DNA of 64,000 bases. Origin: an uncultured candidate division WWE3 bacterium (GTDB taxonomy: Bacteria > Patescibacteriota > WWE3 > UBA101185 > UBA10185). Both the position numbers and the translations under genes were made by a program. The stretch is from positions 32,511 through 96,510 of the forward strand of contig CALKWN010000176.1 of the NCBI GenBank assembly GCA_938004185.1, in the 5' to 3' direction. The notes under the pieces were generated by a model. It worked only from the letters and a program-made list of their open reading frames with translations. It had not been told where the DNA came from and searched no databases. Shown here in pieces: positions 1 to 7,974 of the stretch. Position 1 is the stretch's first letter. Each line of letters begins with the position of its first letter.

Positions 1-359
1 TCGGTGTTTTGCAGTAAAACCTTGGTTCTATCAAAGTAATCTAAAGTTAGTATTTCAACTTCGGCGTCGTTTTCAGGATCCGTGCCTTCGTAGTGCCTTT
101 TTGGTTTGTTCGGTCTGTATGTTATGGCGAAAGCTTCTCCGCCTCCTGCGTGAGCGCCTTTAGTGGAAGCTCGCATTACTCCCGGTCCGCCACCGTTAAA
201 AATTTTGTATCCGTTCTCGGCCAGAAGTTTAGCTGTTTCAAATGCCTCTATGTAAGCTTCATCAGTTTCGCTCCATGCCGCTCCTCCTAAAAAGGCTACG
301 CGGTTGTATACTTTAACTTCTCCGTCGCTTTTCGAAATAGTTGTTATGTCTTTTGTCAT
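1..359 (-). CDS. LOG-family (SLOG fold) protein, C-terminus outside the window
   Basis: The first 119 codons of a gene whose 3' part lies beyond base 1. The translation carries the nucleotide-binding signature GGGPGVMRAS followed by KGAHAGGGE. This is the hallmark of the LOG / TIGR00730 family, formerly called lysine decarboxylase-like, whose studied members are phosphoribohydrolases acting on nucleoside 5'-monophosphates. The PGGxGTxxE catalytic motif would lie past the edge, so activity cannot be judged. The ATG overlaps the TGA of the upstream rpe as ATGA, so it is translationally coupled as the last visible gene of the long minus-strand operon. Family sure; substrate unknown. Confidence 0.8.
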   Translation of the reverse strand, partial: MTKDITTISKSDGEVKVYNRVAFLGGAAWSETDEAYIEAFETAKLLAENGYKIFNGGGPGVMRASTKGAHAGGGEAFAITYRPNKPKRHYEGTDPENDAEVEILTLDYFDRTKVLLQNT

Positions 360-979
360 ATAAATTTCTCCTTTAATTTTGCCAACATTGCGGCGGGATC
401 TTCCGAATTAAATATACCGGAACCAATTACAACATCATCAGCTCCAAGTTTCAACACTTCCTCAATATTACCTTCATTAATTCCACCGTCCAGCTGTATT
501 TTTATACCGGGATTTTTTTCTTTAAACTTTGAAATTTTTTCAAAAACTTTAGGTAAAATTTCTCCACCCTGTTTACCGGGATAAACCGTAAGAAACTGAA
601 CAAAATTTATACCTCCGGGAAGATGGTCAATACTTTCAATCGGGGTATCGGGGTTCACGCTCACGCCCACCTTATATTTTCCTGTTACGGCCTTTCTTAC
701 AAAATCCTCTATCCCCTTGGATTCAATGTGTGCGGAGACCTTAAAAATACTCGGATAACTTTCCTCAACATATATTTCGGGATGGTCGGTCATAAGATGT
801 AATTCGATTTTTGAAAGAGGTTCTAGAGAGGCAATATCTTCGATGTTGGCGTATGAACTTTCGGTTACGAATTTACCGTCGGCTATGTCTATTTGAATAT
901 ATTCACAAAGTCCGTCCACCAAAGAAATTTTTCTTTTGATTTCTTCGGGTCTTTTTTCAAGTATTGCAGGAATTATCAT
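356..979 (-). CDS. rpe: Ribulose-phosphate 3-epimerase
   Basis: Interconverts D-ribulose 5-phosphate and D-xylulose 5-phosphate in the non-oxidative pentose phosphate pathway, in the cytoplasm. The 207-residue TIM barrel has the expected strand-end motifs in order: IDIADGKFV near residue 30 (metal-binding Asp), ELHLM near residue 59, and LDGGIN near residue 163. It is only slightly shorter than usual (about 215-225). Its ATG overlaps the stop of rpiB (ATGA) and its stop overlaps the LOG gene start. The pairing with rpiB puts two pentose-phosphate isomerisation steps side by side, probably for ribose 5-phosphate supply. Confidence 0.92.
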   Translation of the reverse strand: MIIPAILEKRPEEIKRKISLVDGLCEYIQIDIADGKFVTESSYANIEDIASLEPLSKIELHLMTDHPEIYVEESYPSIFKVSAHIESKGIEDFVRKAVTGKYKVGVSVNPDTPIESIDHLPGGINFVQFLTVYPGKQGGEILPKVFEKISKFKEKNPGIKIQLDGGINEGNIEEVLKLGADDVVIGSGIFNSEDPAAMLAKLKEKFI

Positions 980-1404
980 AAAATTTTAGCAAGCCTTCTT
1001 TTATGTCTTTCTTCCCCGTTGAAAGGTGTTTCAAGCCAAGCCTTAACTATAGCCGTAGCGATTCTTGAGTTGATATAATCAGCCGGAAGAGTCAGTACAT
1101 TAGTATCGTCGTCCTGTCTGGATGTTATGGCGTGAGATTCATTCCACGAAAGTCCGGCGCGTATTCCGGAGTGGCGGTTTGCCGCCATGGTAACTCCGAC
1201 ACCGTTTCTGCATAACAAAATCCCCCTCGATCCGGGAACCGATTTCATTTTTTCCACGACCTTGGCAACGTAATCAGGATAATCATCGTCTGGGTTAAAT
1301 TCGTAAGGCCCTAGATCCTCAAAAGGTATCCCCGTACTTTCCAGGTACTTAACTAATTCTTTTTTAATTTCGAATCCTCCGTGATCCGAGGATATGAATA
1401 TCAT
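976..1404 (-). CDS. rpiB: Ribose-5-phosphate isomerase B
   Basis: Interconverts ribose 5-phosphate and ribulose 5-phosphate. The 142-residue protein begins MIFISSDHGG, matching the family N-terminus (SDHxG) with its substrate-binding histidine. The catalytic-cysteine loop reads LLCRNGVGVTMAANR, where most RpiB proteins have CGTGIG, so the residue after Cys differs but the Cys and GVG are kept. A longer reading frame extends upstream, but the start at 1404 is chosen because it fits the family N-terminus and overlaps the lgt stop as ATGA. Downstream it overlaps rpe by four bases. Confidence 0.9.
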   Translation of the reverse strand: MIFISSDHGGFEIKKELVKYLESTGIPFEDLGPYEFNPDDDYPDYVAKVVEKMKSVPGSRGILLCRNGVGVTMAANRHSGIRAGLSWNESHAITSRQDDDTNVLTLPADYINSRIATAIVKAWLETPFNGEERHKRRLAKIL

Positions 1405-2069
1405 GTTCGGCGCCCTTTCCAATAAATAATTCCCGAAATCAGTAATGCAAGTATAGATACCATTTGTGCCACGTTCAAGCTGCCGATTTTCCATGGGTCT
1501 ATTCTAAGAAATTCAAGGAAAAACCTGATGACGGCGTACCCCGCAAGATATTTGGAAGTAAGACGCCCCTTCTTTTTGCGATCCCCCGAAGTTTTTACCA
1601 GAAAAGCAAAAAGTCCAAAATTTAACAAAGATTCGTATAGGAATAGAGGATGCTGACCGTTAACCGCCCAGGGAAGTTCTGTGTCCCTCCCCATTAATTC
1701 CGAATTAAAAAAATTTCCCCATCTTCCTATCGCCTGACCAAGGGGCATTACTGTAGCGATAACGTCCGAAATATCAAAAAATGATTCCCCGGATTTTTTG
1801 GAATAAATAAAAAGTCCCGCGATTCCCCCGACTATCGCGCCCCATATCCCAAGCCCTCCGTTCCATATTTTTAATATCAATATCGGATCTGAAAGATAAA
1901 GTTCGAGAAAATCTAAAACATGGTAAAAACGGGCCCCGATAATTCCTCCTAAAACGCAGTAAAGACCGGCATTCCAAACTTGCCTTCTTTTTTCCGGAAA
2001 TATTTTTTCAGCCGCCAGCAAGCATGAGAGGATTGAAACAGAAATTGTAATACCGTAAAGAGATGGCAC
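1401..2069 (-). CDS. lgt: Prolipoprotein diacylglyceryl transferase
   Basis: Moves diacylglycerol from phosphatidylglycerol onto the lipobox cysteine of prolipoproteins in the inner membrane, the first step of lipoprotein maturation. The sequence has about seven hydrophobic segments and the family signature GQAIGRWGNFFNSE, with the essential Arg. It also has NGGLGIWGAIVGG, HPLFLYES and a C-terminal YAVIRFFLEFLR. At 222 residues it is shorter than the roughly 290 of E. coli. The start is a GTG at 2069, immediately next to the stop of the upstream membrane-protein gene. It implies lipid-anchored surface proteins in this cell. Confidence 0.93.
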   Translation of the reverse strand: MPSLYGITISVSILSCLLAAEKIFPEKRRQVWNAGLYCVLGGIIGARFYHVLDFLELYLSDPILILKIWNGGLGIWGAIVGGIAGLFIYSKKSGESFFDISDVIATVMPLGQAIGRWGNFFNSELMGRDTELPWAVNGQHPLFLYESLLNFGLFAFLVKTSGDRKKKGRLTSKYLAGYAVIRFFLEFLRIDPWKIGSLNVAQMVSILALLISGIIYWKGRRT

Positions 2070-2615
2070 TTAGACTACAATAAAACTGACAGCCAGAACT
2101 ACTATCATTGCTAAAGAGTAGGCAATAACACCGTTCTTTTCAGGTTTATTTTTTAGAGCCCAAAACCATTCGTCCGACTGCCCGTTAAAATAATGTTCCC
2201 ACATTTTGAAAATTGAATTCGCGAATATTGAAAAAACAAAAACCGTTACGATATTTGATTTTGAAGTGTAGGCGACCAGTACTGTAAGCACAGCAAAAGT
2301 TATTTGAAACAAAGCGCTATTTAACGATTTATCCACCACCTCATCTCTGTTGTAAAAAACGTATTTGAGAGCCCCCAAGTAATCCTTGTCTTTAATAAAA
2401 TTTCTTAGGTTTTTTGAGAAGTTTTTTTCGGGTTCAAAAACATATGCGTAAAGAGGATATTCAGTATCAAGCACAAAAGTTCCAAGGAGTGCAGCGATGA
2501 AAATTAAAAAAATATCTACGATAGATCTTTCAACTATAGCCGCCAAAAAAACTATCGCTACAACCAGAGAAATCAAAACCTGTGTCCTTAGAGAGAGTAC
2601 GGGTTTATTGTCCAT
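2070..2615 (-). CDS. Unrecognised multi-pass membrane protein
   Basis: A 181-residue protein I do not recognise. It has two adjacent hydrophobic helices near residues 11-48, a soluble stretch of about 50 residues rich in charged and aromatic amino acids, two further helices near 102-137, and a last one near 163-181. No catalytic motif is visible. It sits in the operon between a small basic protein and lgt, touching lgt with no gap, so it is co-expressed and may have an envelope role; this is position-based inference only. Confidence 0.6.
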   Translation of the reverse strand: MDNKPVLSLRTQVLISLVVAIVFLAAIVERSIVDIFLIFIAALLGTFVLDTEYPLYAYVFEPEKNFSKNLRNFIKDKDYLGALKYVFYNRDEVVDKSLNSALFQITFAVLTVLVAYTSKSNIVTVFVFSIFANSIFKMWEHYFNGQSDEWFWALKNKPEKNGVIAYSLAMIVVLAVSFIVV

Positions 2616-2631
2616 ATATTCAAATATTAGT

Positions 2632-2910
2632 TTATTCGGATTTATTGTTCAACCTTTGTTTTTTAAGCTCGTTTAATTTCCACATAAATAAGCGTCCTTT
2701 TGTTGTCGCTTTTTCCGATCCAAGTACAAATTCGCGGGCTACTTCTAGAAGAGCGCGGTCTTCGGTTTTTGCGAGTTTTATGTATAGGGAGCGGTGTTTA
2801 ATATCGTTAAACTCTTCTGCAAGTCTGTTTCCGTATGCCTGAAACTCGTGTTTATTTCTTACATCTCCTTTCAAACCTTTGTTTTTTAATAATTTTCCGA
2901 TTTTTTCCAT
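2632..2910 (-). CDS. Small basic protein of unknown function
   Basis: A 92-residue, lysine- and arginine-rich protein with no membrane segment. The sequence looks mostly helical (for instance AKTEDRALLEVAREFV, then KGRLFMWKLNELKKQ), and the charge suggests nucleic-acid or ribosome binding, which is speculation. It begins with ATG, lies 43 bases after the TIC20-like gene and 16 bases before the 181-residue membrane protein, so it belongs to the same operon. I cannot assign a family. Confidence 0.6.
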   Translation of the reverse strand: MEKIGKLLKNKGLKGDVRNKHEFQAYGNRLAEEFNDIKHRSLYIKLAKTEDRALLEVAREFVLGSEKATTKGRLFMWKLNELKKQRLNNKSE

Positions 2911-2953
2911 GTTTATTGTAAAGGACAGTTTAAGTTTTTCTTACAGTTCCGGC

Positions 2954-3304
2954 TCATTTCCGCGACTGGTCTTTGGCAATTTTTCCGATAACCGGAAGTT
3001 CGAATTCGTCTTCGGCATAAGCTTTTAACACTAAAATAATAGATATAAATACTGCCGATCTTGAAACCAGGATATCGGTTGGGAATCCCAAAAGAGTAGG
3101 AAAAGAAATTTTTGAGAAAAGATATACGCCGTAGGCAACAACGCTGAATATTATGGATTGGTATCCATGAAAACGGACAAATTTATTTTCTTTTTCCGTA
3201 ATTAAAATATACAAACCGCTTAAGGGGGGAATTATATAAGTAAAAGCGGCTTTTACTTTGGGCTCAAAAAAATTATTTTTTTCGTTTGTTGTTTCTTTTT
3301 CCAT
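2954..3304 (-). CDS. DUF4870/TIC20-like small membrane protein
   Basis: A 116-residue protein with an acidic, asparagine-rich N-terminus and about three hydrophobic segments. It has the pattern typical of the DUF4870/TIC20-like family: a first helix ending before ENKFVRFHGYQSI, two more helices, and a C-terminal LPVIGKIA. Members are widespread in bacteria without a proven function. Its ATG directly abuts the stop codon of the DNA ligase gene. Family fairly sure, role unknown. Confidence 0.7.
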   Translation of the reverse strand: MEKETTNEKNNFFEPKVKAAFTYIIPPLSGLYILITEKENKFVRFHGYQSIIFSVVAYGVYLFSKISFPTLLGFPTDILVSRSAVFISIILVLKAYAEDEFELPVIGKIAKDQSRK

Positions 3305-5047
3305 TTATTTTCTTTGTTTTTTAAACATTTGTTTTAGTTCTTCAAGTGTGGTGGCTTCTGACGCGCTTTTGTCTTCTCTGAATTTTATAAGCCTTGGAAA
3401 TCTTAAAGCGTACCCGGAAGTGTGATTTTGAGAAACGGATATTTCATCGGCGCCTATCTCAAGAACAATTACCGGTTCAACCGCAACGTTGGGTGCGAGA
3501 GTTTTGTCCACAAGAACGTTTTTCGGCAGATGTTTAGATTTATGCTTATCGGCCATTTTCTTTATCTTTACCCACTCTTCGTCCGTCAGACCCGTCCCTA
3601 CTTTTGTAACTGTTTTTATTTCGCTGTTACCGGTATCGTTAATCCCGACCAAAAAGCCTCCTATACCGAATTTGGAACGGACACCTTTTCCGTGGTAATA
3701 ACCTAAAAGAATGCAATCTACTGAGTCGTCCAAAAGTTTTTCATCGGCTTTTTTAAGTTTTATCCAGGAATAACTTCTGGCACCAGCCTGATAAGGGTCG
3801 TCGGGATTTTTTACTATCAATCCCTCTAGACTACGCTCCTTTGCAATTTCAAAATATTCAACCAACTTATCGTATTTTTCCGTTTCTAGATGCTCATCCA
3901 CTACTAAAGTATCGCCGTCAGCAATTATTTTATTAAGAACCTTTCTTCTTTCGTGTAGGGGTAAATCTGTTAATGATTTACCATTCAAAAAGAGAATATC
4001 AAAAACAAAATATTTTAAAGGAATGTTTTTTGCTGCTTCCGCAACGCCGTGTTTACGCTTTCTTTGTATGGTTTCCTGAAAGGGCAAAAATTCTCCGCTT
4101 TCTTTGTCGTACCCGATTGCCTCGCCGTCAAGTATTACCGAATCAGCTTTTATTTGCTTTGAAGCCGCCGCAACGATATCCGGGTATTGATGTGTGGTTT
4201 CTTCAAGATTTCTTGTGTAGGTTTTAATTAAGAAATTACTTCCCGATGTTCCGAAAAGATCGGTGTCTCCCTTTTTTGTTTCATTCCTATCCATATGCAG
4301 TTGCACTCTTGTTCCGTCAAATTTGAATTCCGCCCACACTTTTGGTATGCGCTCGAAAGCTTCTTCCATCCCGCTGACCCTTTGGGCTTTTTGAGATAAG
4401 ACCGGAACGCCGGGCACGATCTTAATTTTTTTCAGTCCGGCGAGCCCTTCCCGTTTAATTTTTTGTGCTATTAGACCTATATCCGGGTGTTCGTTATAAA
4501 CCTTTTCGATTTCGGATGTATTGTTTTTGTTACCGGTAATTAAAGCCAAAGCAGCAACTACTGTAAGTTCCGTAAATCCAAGTCTTGTTGTACCTAGGAT
4601 AATCCTTGTAATGTATTTACCGGAAAGAGGGTCCACAGAGTTTAGCAAAGATGCTGTTTTTTTCATTTTTATATCGACCGACCCCGTTCCTTCCACACAC
4701 GCTATTTCGTAAAGTTTTTCGTACGTGTCTCTTATTGAGTAGTTTTTATCGATGCTTTTATTTAATACGGTTTTTGCAACCGATCCCAAATCCCCCATAT
4801 CTGCGTACATATTCGAAATGTTTTCTCCTGAAAGTGATTGAAGAATTTTTACCACCAGCTTGTCTGCCATGTTAAACACCTTGTTTTCAAAAGGAGCTTT
4901 TAGGTATCCAAGTGAAAGATAAACTGCTTCCGGGGTTTCTTCGTGATCAAGTTTATCTATCAGGTCGCGGAGAATATCGGTAATTTCTAATCTTTTTGGT
5001 GTAGATTCCAGCCTTTCAAGATACTCGGCAAATTCTTTGAATTTCAT
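3305..5047 (-). CDS. lig: ATP-dependent DNA ligase, archaeal/eukaryotic type
   Basis: Seals nicks in DNA using ATP. Three regions are visible. An N-terminal helical DNA-binding region spans about 1-200. A nucleotidyltransferase core follows, with motif I EFKFDGTR (adenylated Lys242), motif III FVFDILFLNG, motif IV EGLIVKNP and motif V SWIKLKK. A C-terminal OB domain ends in a basic tail. At 580 residues it has the length of archaeal Lig1-type enzymes, not of the short LigD-type or the NAD-dependent LigA. It follows recF, mutM and a Fic-like gene in a repair-flavoured operon and is joined without gap to the TIC20-like gene. Whether LigA is also present cannot be seen here. Confidence 0.93.
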   Translation of the reverse strand: MKFKEFAEYLERLESTPKRLEITDILRDLIDKLDHEETPEAVYLSLGYLKAPFENKVFNMADKLVVKILQSLSGENISNMYADMGDLGSVAKTVLNKSIDKNYSIRDTYEKLYEIACVEGTGSVDIKMKKTASLLNSVDPLSGKYITRIILGTTRLGFTELTVVAALALITGNKNNTSEIEKVYNEHPDIGLIAQKIKREGLAGLKKIKIVPGVPVLSQKAQRVSGMEEAFERIPKVWAEFKFDGTRVQLHMDRNETKKGDTDLFGTSGSNFLIKTYTRNLEETTHQYPDIVAAASKQIKADSVILDGEAIGYDKESGEFLPFQETIQRKRKHGVAEAAKNIPLKYFVFDILFLNGKSLTDLPLHERRKVLNKIIADGDTLVVDEHLETEKYDKLVEYFEIAKERSLEGLIVKNPDDPYQAGARSYSWIKLKKADEKLLDDSVDCILLGYYHGKGVRSKFGIGGFLVGINDTGNSEIKTVTKVGTGLTDEEWVKIKKMADKHKSKHLPKNVLVDKTLAPNVAVEPVIVLEIGADEISVSQNHTSGYALRFPRLIKFREDKSASEATTLEELKQMFKKQRK

Positions 5048-5059
5048 GAGTCTATTCTA

Positions 5060-6055
5060 TCACTTGCTCAGTTCATACCTTGACGATTTAGTGCTTCCCG
5101 ATTTTTTGATAATTCCTTTTTCAAGCAGGGATTTGAGATCTCTTAATACAGTATCTTCTGATATGTCGGGAAATACGGAAGGGAAGTCTTTGTTTTGAAG
5201 GAGGCCGTAATCCTGCAGGTATTCAATAATTCTTTCCTGCCTCTCGCTTACTTTTACCCGGCCGGTTGCCTTCGCAACTTTGGTGTCTTTTTCAAGAAGT
5301 TTTATTTTTTCCATCAAGTTGTACGTTTTGGCGGCAAGGCCGTGGGTTGTAAATTCGAGCCAAGGTGTGTAATCGAAATTATTTTTTTCTATTTCTAGTA
5401 TGGTTTCTTCGAACTCTTTTCGTGAATTAATAAAATATGAGTCGGCTTCTATGAGTCCTTTTAGTCCGTAACCGCAAGATTCAAGTACTAGATCAAATGC
5501 AATAGAGGCGGTTGATCGATTAAAGATTTCGAAAGGTTCCATTCTAAGTATTTCAGCTTCCACAATTGAGGCAGTAATTACAGGATGATTTTCTCTCGCA
5601 TCTAAACTGTTTAGCCAATCAAAAAGTATCACTATTTTTGCCAGTATTTCTTCCGGTGCTGTTTTACCCGGTTTTTTGAGTGTGCGGTAAGCCCCCTGTT
5701 TTGTTTTAGGTACCAGTTTTTGTGTAAGTACCTGATTAATATATTTGAGATCTATTTCTTCAAGCTCATTTTTTCTTCCAACATCTTTTACACAATTTAA
5801 CGCGTTATGAACGTTTGAAATCTCTGTGATTTTTGAATTTGCCAAACCTTCTACATTTTCTTTTACATCTTGTTCTTCACAACCAACGCCTTCCGATGTA
5901 AGTAGTGAGAAAACTCTTGAGACAAGTGCATCTCTTTTTAGCTGTTTTTCCCACGCAGGAAGTATCTTTATGTTGTCGGTAACCGCGCGGGAATATTCAA
6001 TAGCACCAATATTTTTGAGTATTTTTTGAGTAACCGTAAATTCAGGAAAGAACAT
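5060..6055 (-). CDS. Fic-fold protein with a degenerate active site and C-terminal winged helix
   Basis: About 331 residues. The overall layout matches Fic-family proteins: an N-terminal helical region, a central Fic domain, and a C-terminal HTH (SERQERIIEYL, then DISEDTVLRDLKSLLEKG, a DeoR-like winged helix). Where active Fic enzymes have HPFxxGNGRxxR, this protein reads EPFEIFNRSTAS: the catalytic His is Glu and the GNGR glycines and Arg are lost. It should therefore not AMPylate by the known mechanism and may act as a DNA-binding regulator. A TTG at 6103 would lengthen it and overlap recF; the ATG at 6055 (MFFPEF) is preferred. It sits between recF and the ligase gene. Confidence 0.65.
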   Translation of the reverse strand: MFFPEFTVTQKILKNIGAIEYSRAVTDNIKILPAWEKQLKRDALVSRVFSLLTSEGVGCEEQDVKENVEGLANSKITEISNVHNALNCVKDVGRKNELEEIDLKYINQVLTQKLVPKTKQGAYRTLKKPGKTAPEEILAKIVILFDWLNSLDARENHPVITASIVEAEILRMEPFEIFNRSTASIAFDLVLESCGYGLKGLIEADSYFINSRKEFEETILEIEKNNFDYTPWLEFTTHGLAAKTYNLMEKIKLLEKDTKVAKATGRVKVSERQERIIEYLQDYGLLQNKDFPSVFPDISEDTVLRDLKSLLEKGIIKKSGSTKSSRYELSK

Positions 6056-6095
6056 CAAAATAATTTTCGCATATTTCCCGCAAGTGACAATACTT

Positions 6096-7160
6096 TTAGC
6101 CAATCGTTATTTGATGCACATTTCTTTTATCTGTAAGGAAAAAGGCACTTTCTGCGCTTGTAATTATTGTTTGTTGCTTGTCGACAATATTATTTATTGA
6201 ACTACGGTGTTTTTCGTCCAGTTCGGAAAAGATGTCATCAAGCAGAAGAACGGGTCTTTCGCCATTCTCATTTTCTATAAAGCTTATTTCACAAAGTTTA
6301 AGTGCAAGGGTCACGCTTCTCTGTTCTCCTCTGGAACCAAATTCTGCCAACTCGTGGTTTTTGTGAAACACACAAAAGTCATCGCGATGTGGTCCTACGA
6401 GAGTGTTTTTTGATTTAATCTCATTGTATTTATGTTTTTCTAAACGATCCGGAGAAATCTCATTCATCAGGTATTTTATTTCTACCGATGTATTTGTTCC
6501 GTTCAATTCTGCTACGGTTCCCGAAATTTTTTTATTAAAGTATTCTAAAAGACGCGCCCTTTTTAGTTGTATATAAGTACCGTGCTGAAGACATTTTTCT
6601 GTCCAATATTCTATTTCATCGTAGCCCCTATTTTCCTCGGAGATCTTTTCGAGTATTTTATTTCTCTGTCTTAAAGCTTTTATATATGCAGAAGAATTTT
6701 TTTTATAATCCGAGTCGGTTTGAACGAGTATAGAATCTATGTATTTTCTTCTTTCCGAGGGTGCTCCTGTAATTATGTTCAGATCTTCAGGTGAAAACAA
6801 AACACTGTTAAAAATTCCGGAAAAAGCCGAAAGAGATTTTGCAACCTTATTTACTTTTGCTTTCTTCGAGGATAGGTTAGTTGATTCTTCCCCTTTGATA
6901 ATTTGTATTTCCAACACATAGGTTCCGTCGGAATTTTCAATATCGGCAGATGCTGATGAGAATGGAGAAGTGTAGTTTACTATGTCCTTATCATATTTTG
7001 CTTTCATTGATTTAGCGGTGGAAAGCAGATGTATTGCCTCGAGTATGTTGGTTTTTCCTGCACCGTTTTCACCCGTAAGAAGAATAACTTCGTGTCCAAG
7101 ATCCAGCTTTATTTTTTTATGATTTCGAAAACCGATAAGCCTGAGTTCAGAAATTTTCAT
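6096..7160 (-). CDS. recF: DNA replication and repair protein RecF
   Basis: SMC-like ATPase that loads RecA at single-strand gaps together with RecO and RecR. Walker A is GENGAGKT (residues 30-37), the ABC signature is FGSRGEQRS, and Walker B is PVLLLDDIFSELD. The N-terminus (KISELRLIGFRNH) and the length of 354 residues are typical of the family. The start overlaps the end of mutM by 14 bases. recF usually sits in the dnaA-dnaN-gyrB region; here it is in a repair operon with mutM and the ATP ligase. Confidence 0.95.
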   Translation of the reverse strand: MKISELRLIGFRNHKKIKLDLGHEVILLTGENGAGKTNILEAIHLLSTAKSMKAKYDKDIVNYTSPFSSASADIENSDGTYVLEIQIIKGEESTNLSSKKAKVNKVAKSLSAFSGIFNSVLFSPEDLNIITGAPSERRKYIDSILVQTDSDYKKNSSAYIKALRQRNKILEKISEENRGYDEIEYWTEKCLQHGTYIQLKRARLLEYFNKKISGTVAELNGTNTSVEIKYLMNEISPDRLEKHKYNEIKSKNTLVGPHRDDFCVFHKNHELAEFGSRGEQRSVTLALKLCEISFIENENGERPVLLLDDIFSELDEKHRSSINNIVDKQQTIITSAESAFFLTDKRNVHQITIG

Positions 7161-7974
7161 ATTTTTGACATGACGGGCAGAAATAAGTTCCCCTTCCGGA
7201 TATTTTTATAAATTCCACACTAGTTCCGCACGAGGGACAGTTGCTTTTCGAATAAATTTTAAAACTTTCCTGGTATTTTCCTTCGTTTCCGAGCGGGTCC
7301 ACATACATTTTATCGTTAAGTGTAGCTCCGCCCAGGTCGATACTCTCAGTTAACACTTTTTTTATTGTCTCGAACAGTTGGGAGATTTTATCTGTCGACA
7401 CATCGGAGGTTTTTGTTAGGGGATGTATTTTTGCCAGAAAAAGCGCATCGTTTGCGTAAATATTTCCGATTCCCGATATTATGTTTTGATCGAGCAGGGC
7501 GTTTTTAATATTAGTTCTTTTTGACTTTATTTTTTGAATAATTTCCTCAACTTTTGTTTTCTCGTCCAAAGGCTCCGGACCATACCTATTTTTTAGTGCT
7601 TCAATTTGTTTAGGTCCGAGTACGGCCGCTTTGCCGAACATTCTCATATCGCTGAAAGTAAGAATAGTTCCGTCTTCGGTATAAATAATCACCCGCACCC
7701 ACCTTTCTTTTATATTTTTGTTTTCCCAAAGAAGAAGACGCCCCGTCATGGCTAGATGAAATAAAAGAAAATTTCCGTTATCCAGTTCAAATACAATATT
7801 TTTTGCAATTCTTTTTACCGATAAAATTTTTCTTCCGGTGAGTGTTTTAAGGAAAACCTCGTTAGAGGGCAGTGTTTTGTATTCCTTTGAAACTCCGGCT
7901 TTAGAAATTTTTTTATTTGCAAGGGCTTTGTTTAGAAGTGTCGCTATTGTGTGAGTTTCAGGTAGTTCAGGCAT
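7147..7974 (-). CDS. mutM: Formamidopyrimidine-DNA glycosylase
   Basis: Removes oxidised purines such as 8-oxoguanine and nicks the abasic site. The N-terminus MPELPE provides the catalytic proline (Pro2) and Glu3. The helix-two-turn-helix reads NIISGIGNIYANDALF, and the C-terminal zinc finger has CPSC and CPSC pairs separated by about 16 residues. The length of 275 is normal. In place of the usual MPELPEVET the fourth segment is THT, a mild deviation. It overlaps both neighbours, the glycosyltransferase by 8 bases and recF by 14. Confidence 0.94.
   Translation of the reverse strand: MPELPETHTIATLLNKALANKKISKAGVSKEYKTLPSNEVFLKTLTGRKILSVKRIAKNIVFELDNGNFLLFHLAMTGRLLLWENKNIKERWVRVIIYTEDGTILTFSDMRMFGKAAVLGPKQIEALKNRYGPEPLDEKTKVEEIIQKIKSKRTNIKNALLDQNIISGIGNIYANDALFLAKIHPLTKTSDVSTDKISQLFETIKKVLTESIDLGGATLNDKMYVDPLGNEGKYQESFKIYSKSNCPSCGTSVEFIKISGRGTYFCPSCQKYENF

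Noticed and set aside
6056..6103. Longer start (TTG 6103) for the Fic-like protein
   Set aside because: It overlaps recF and adds residues that do not fit the Fic N-terminus; ATG 6055 is preferred, though coupling to recF leaves some doubt.
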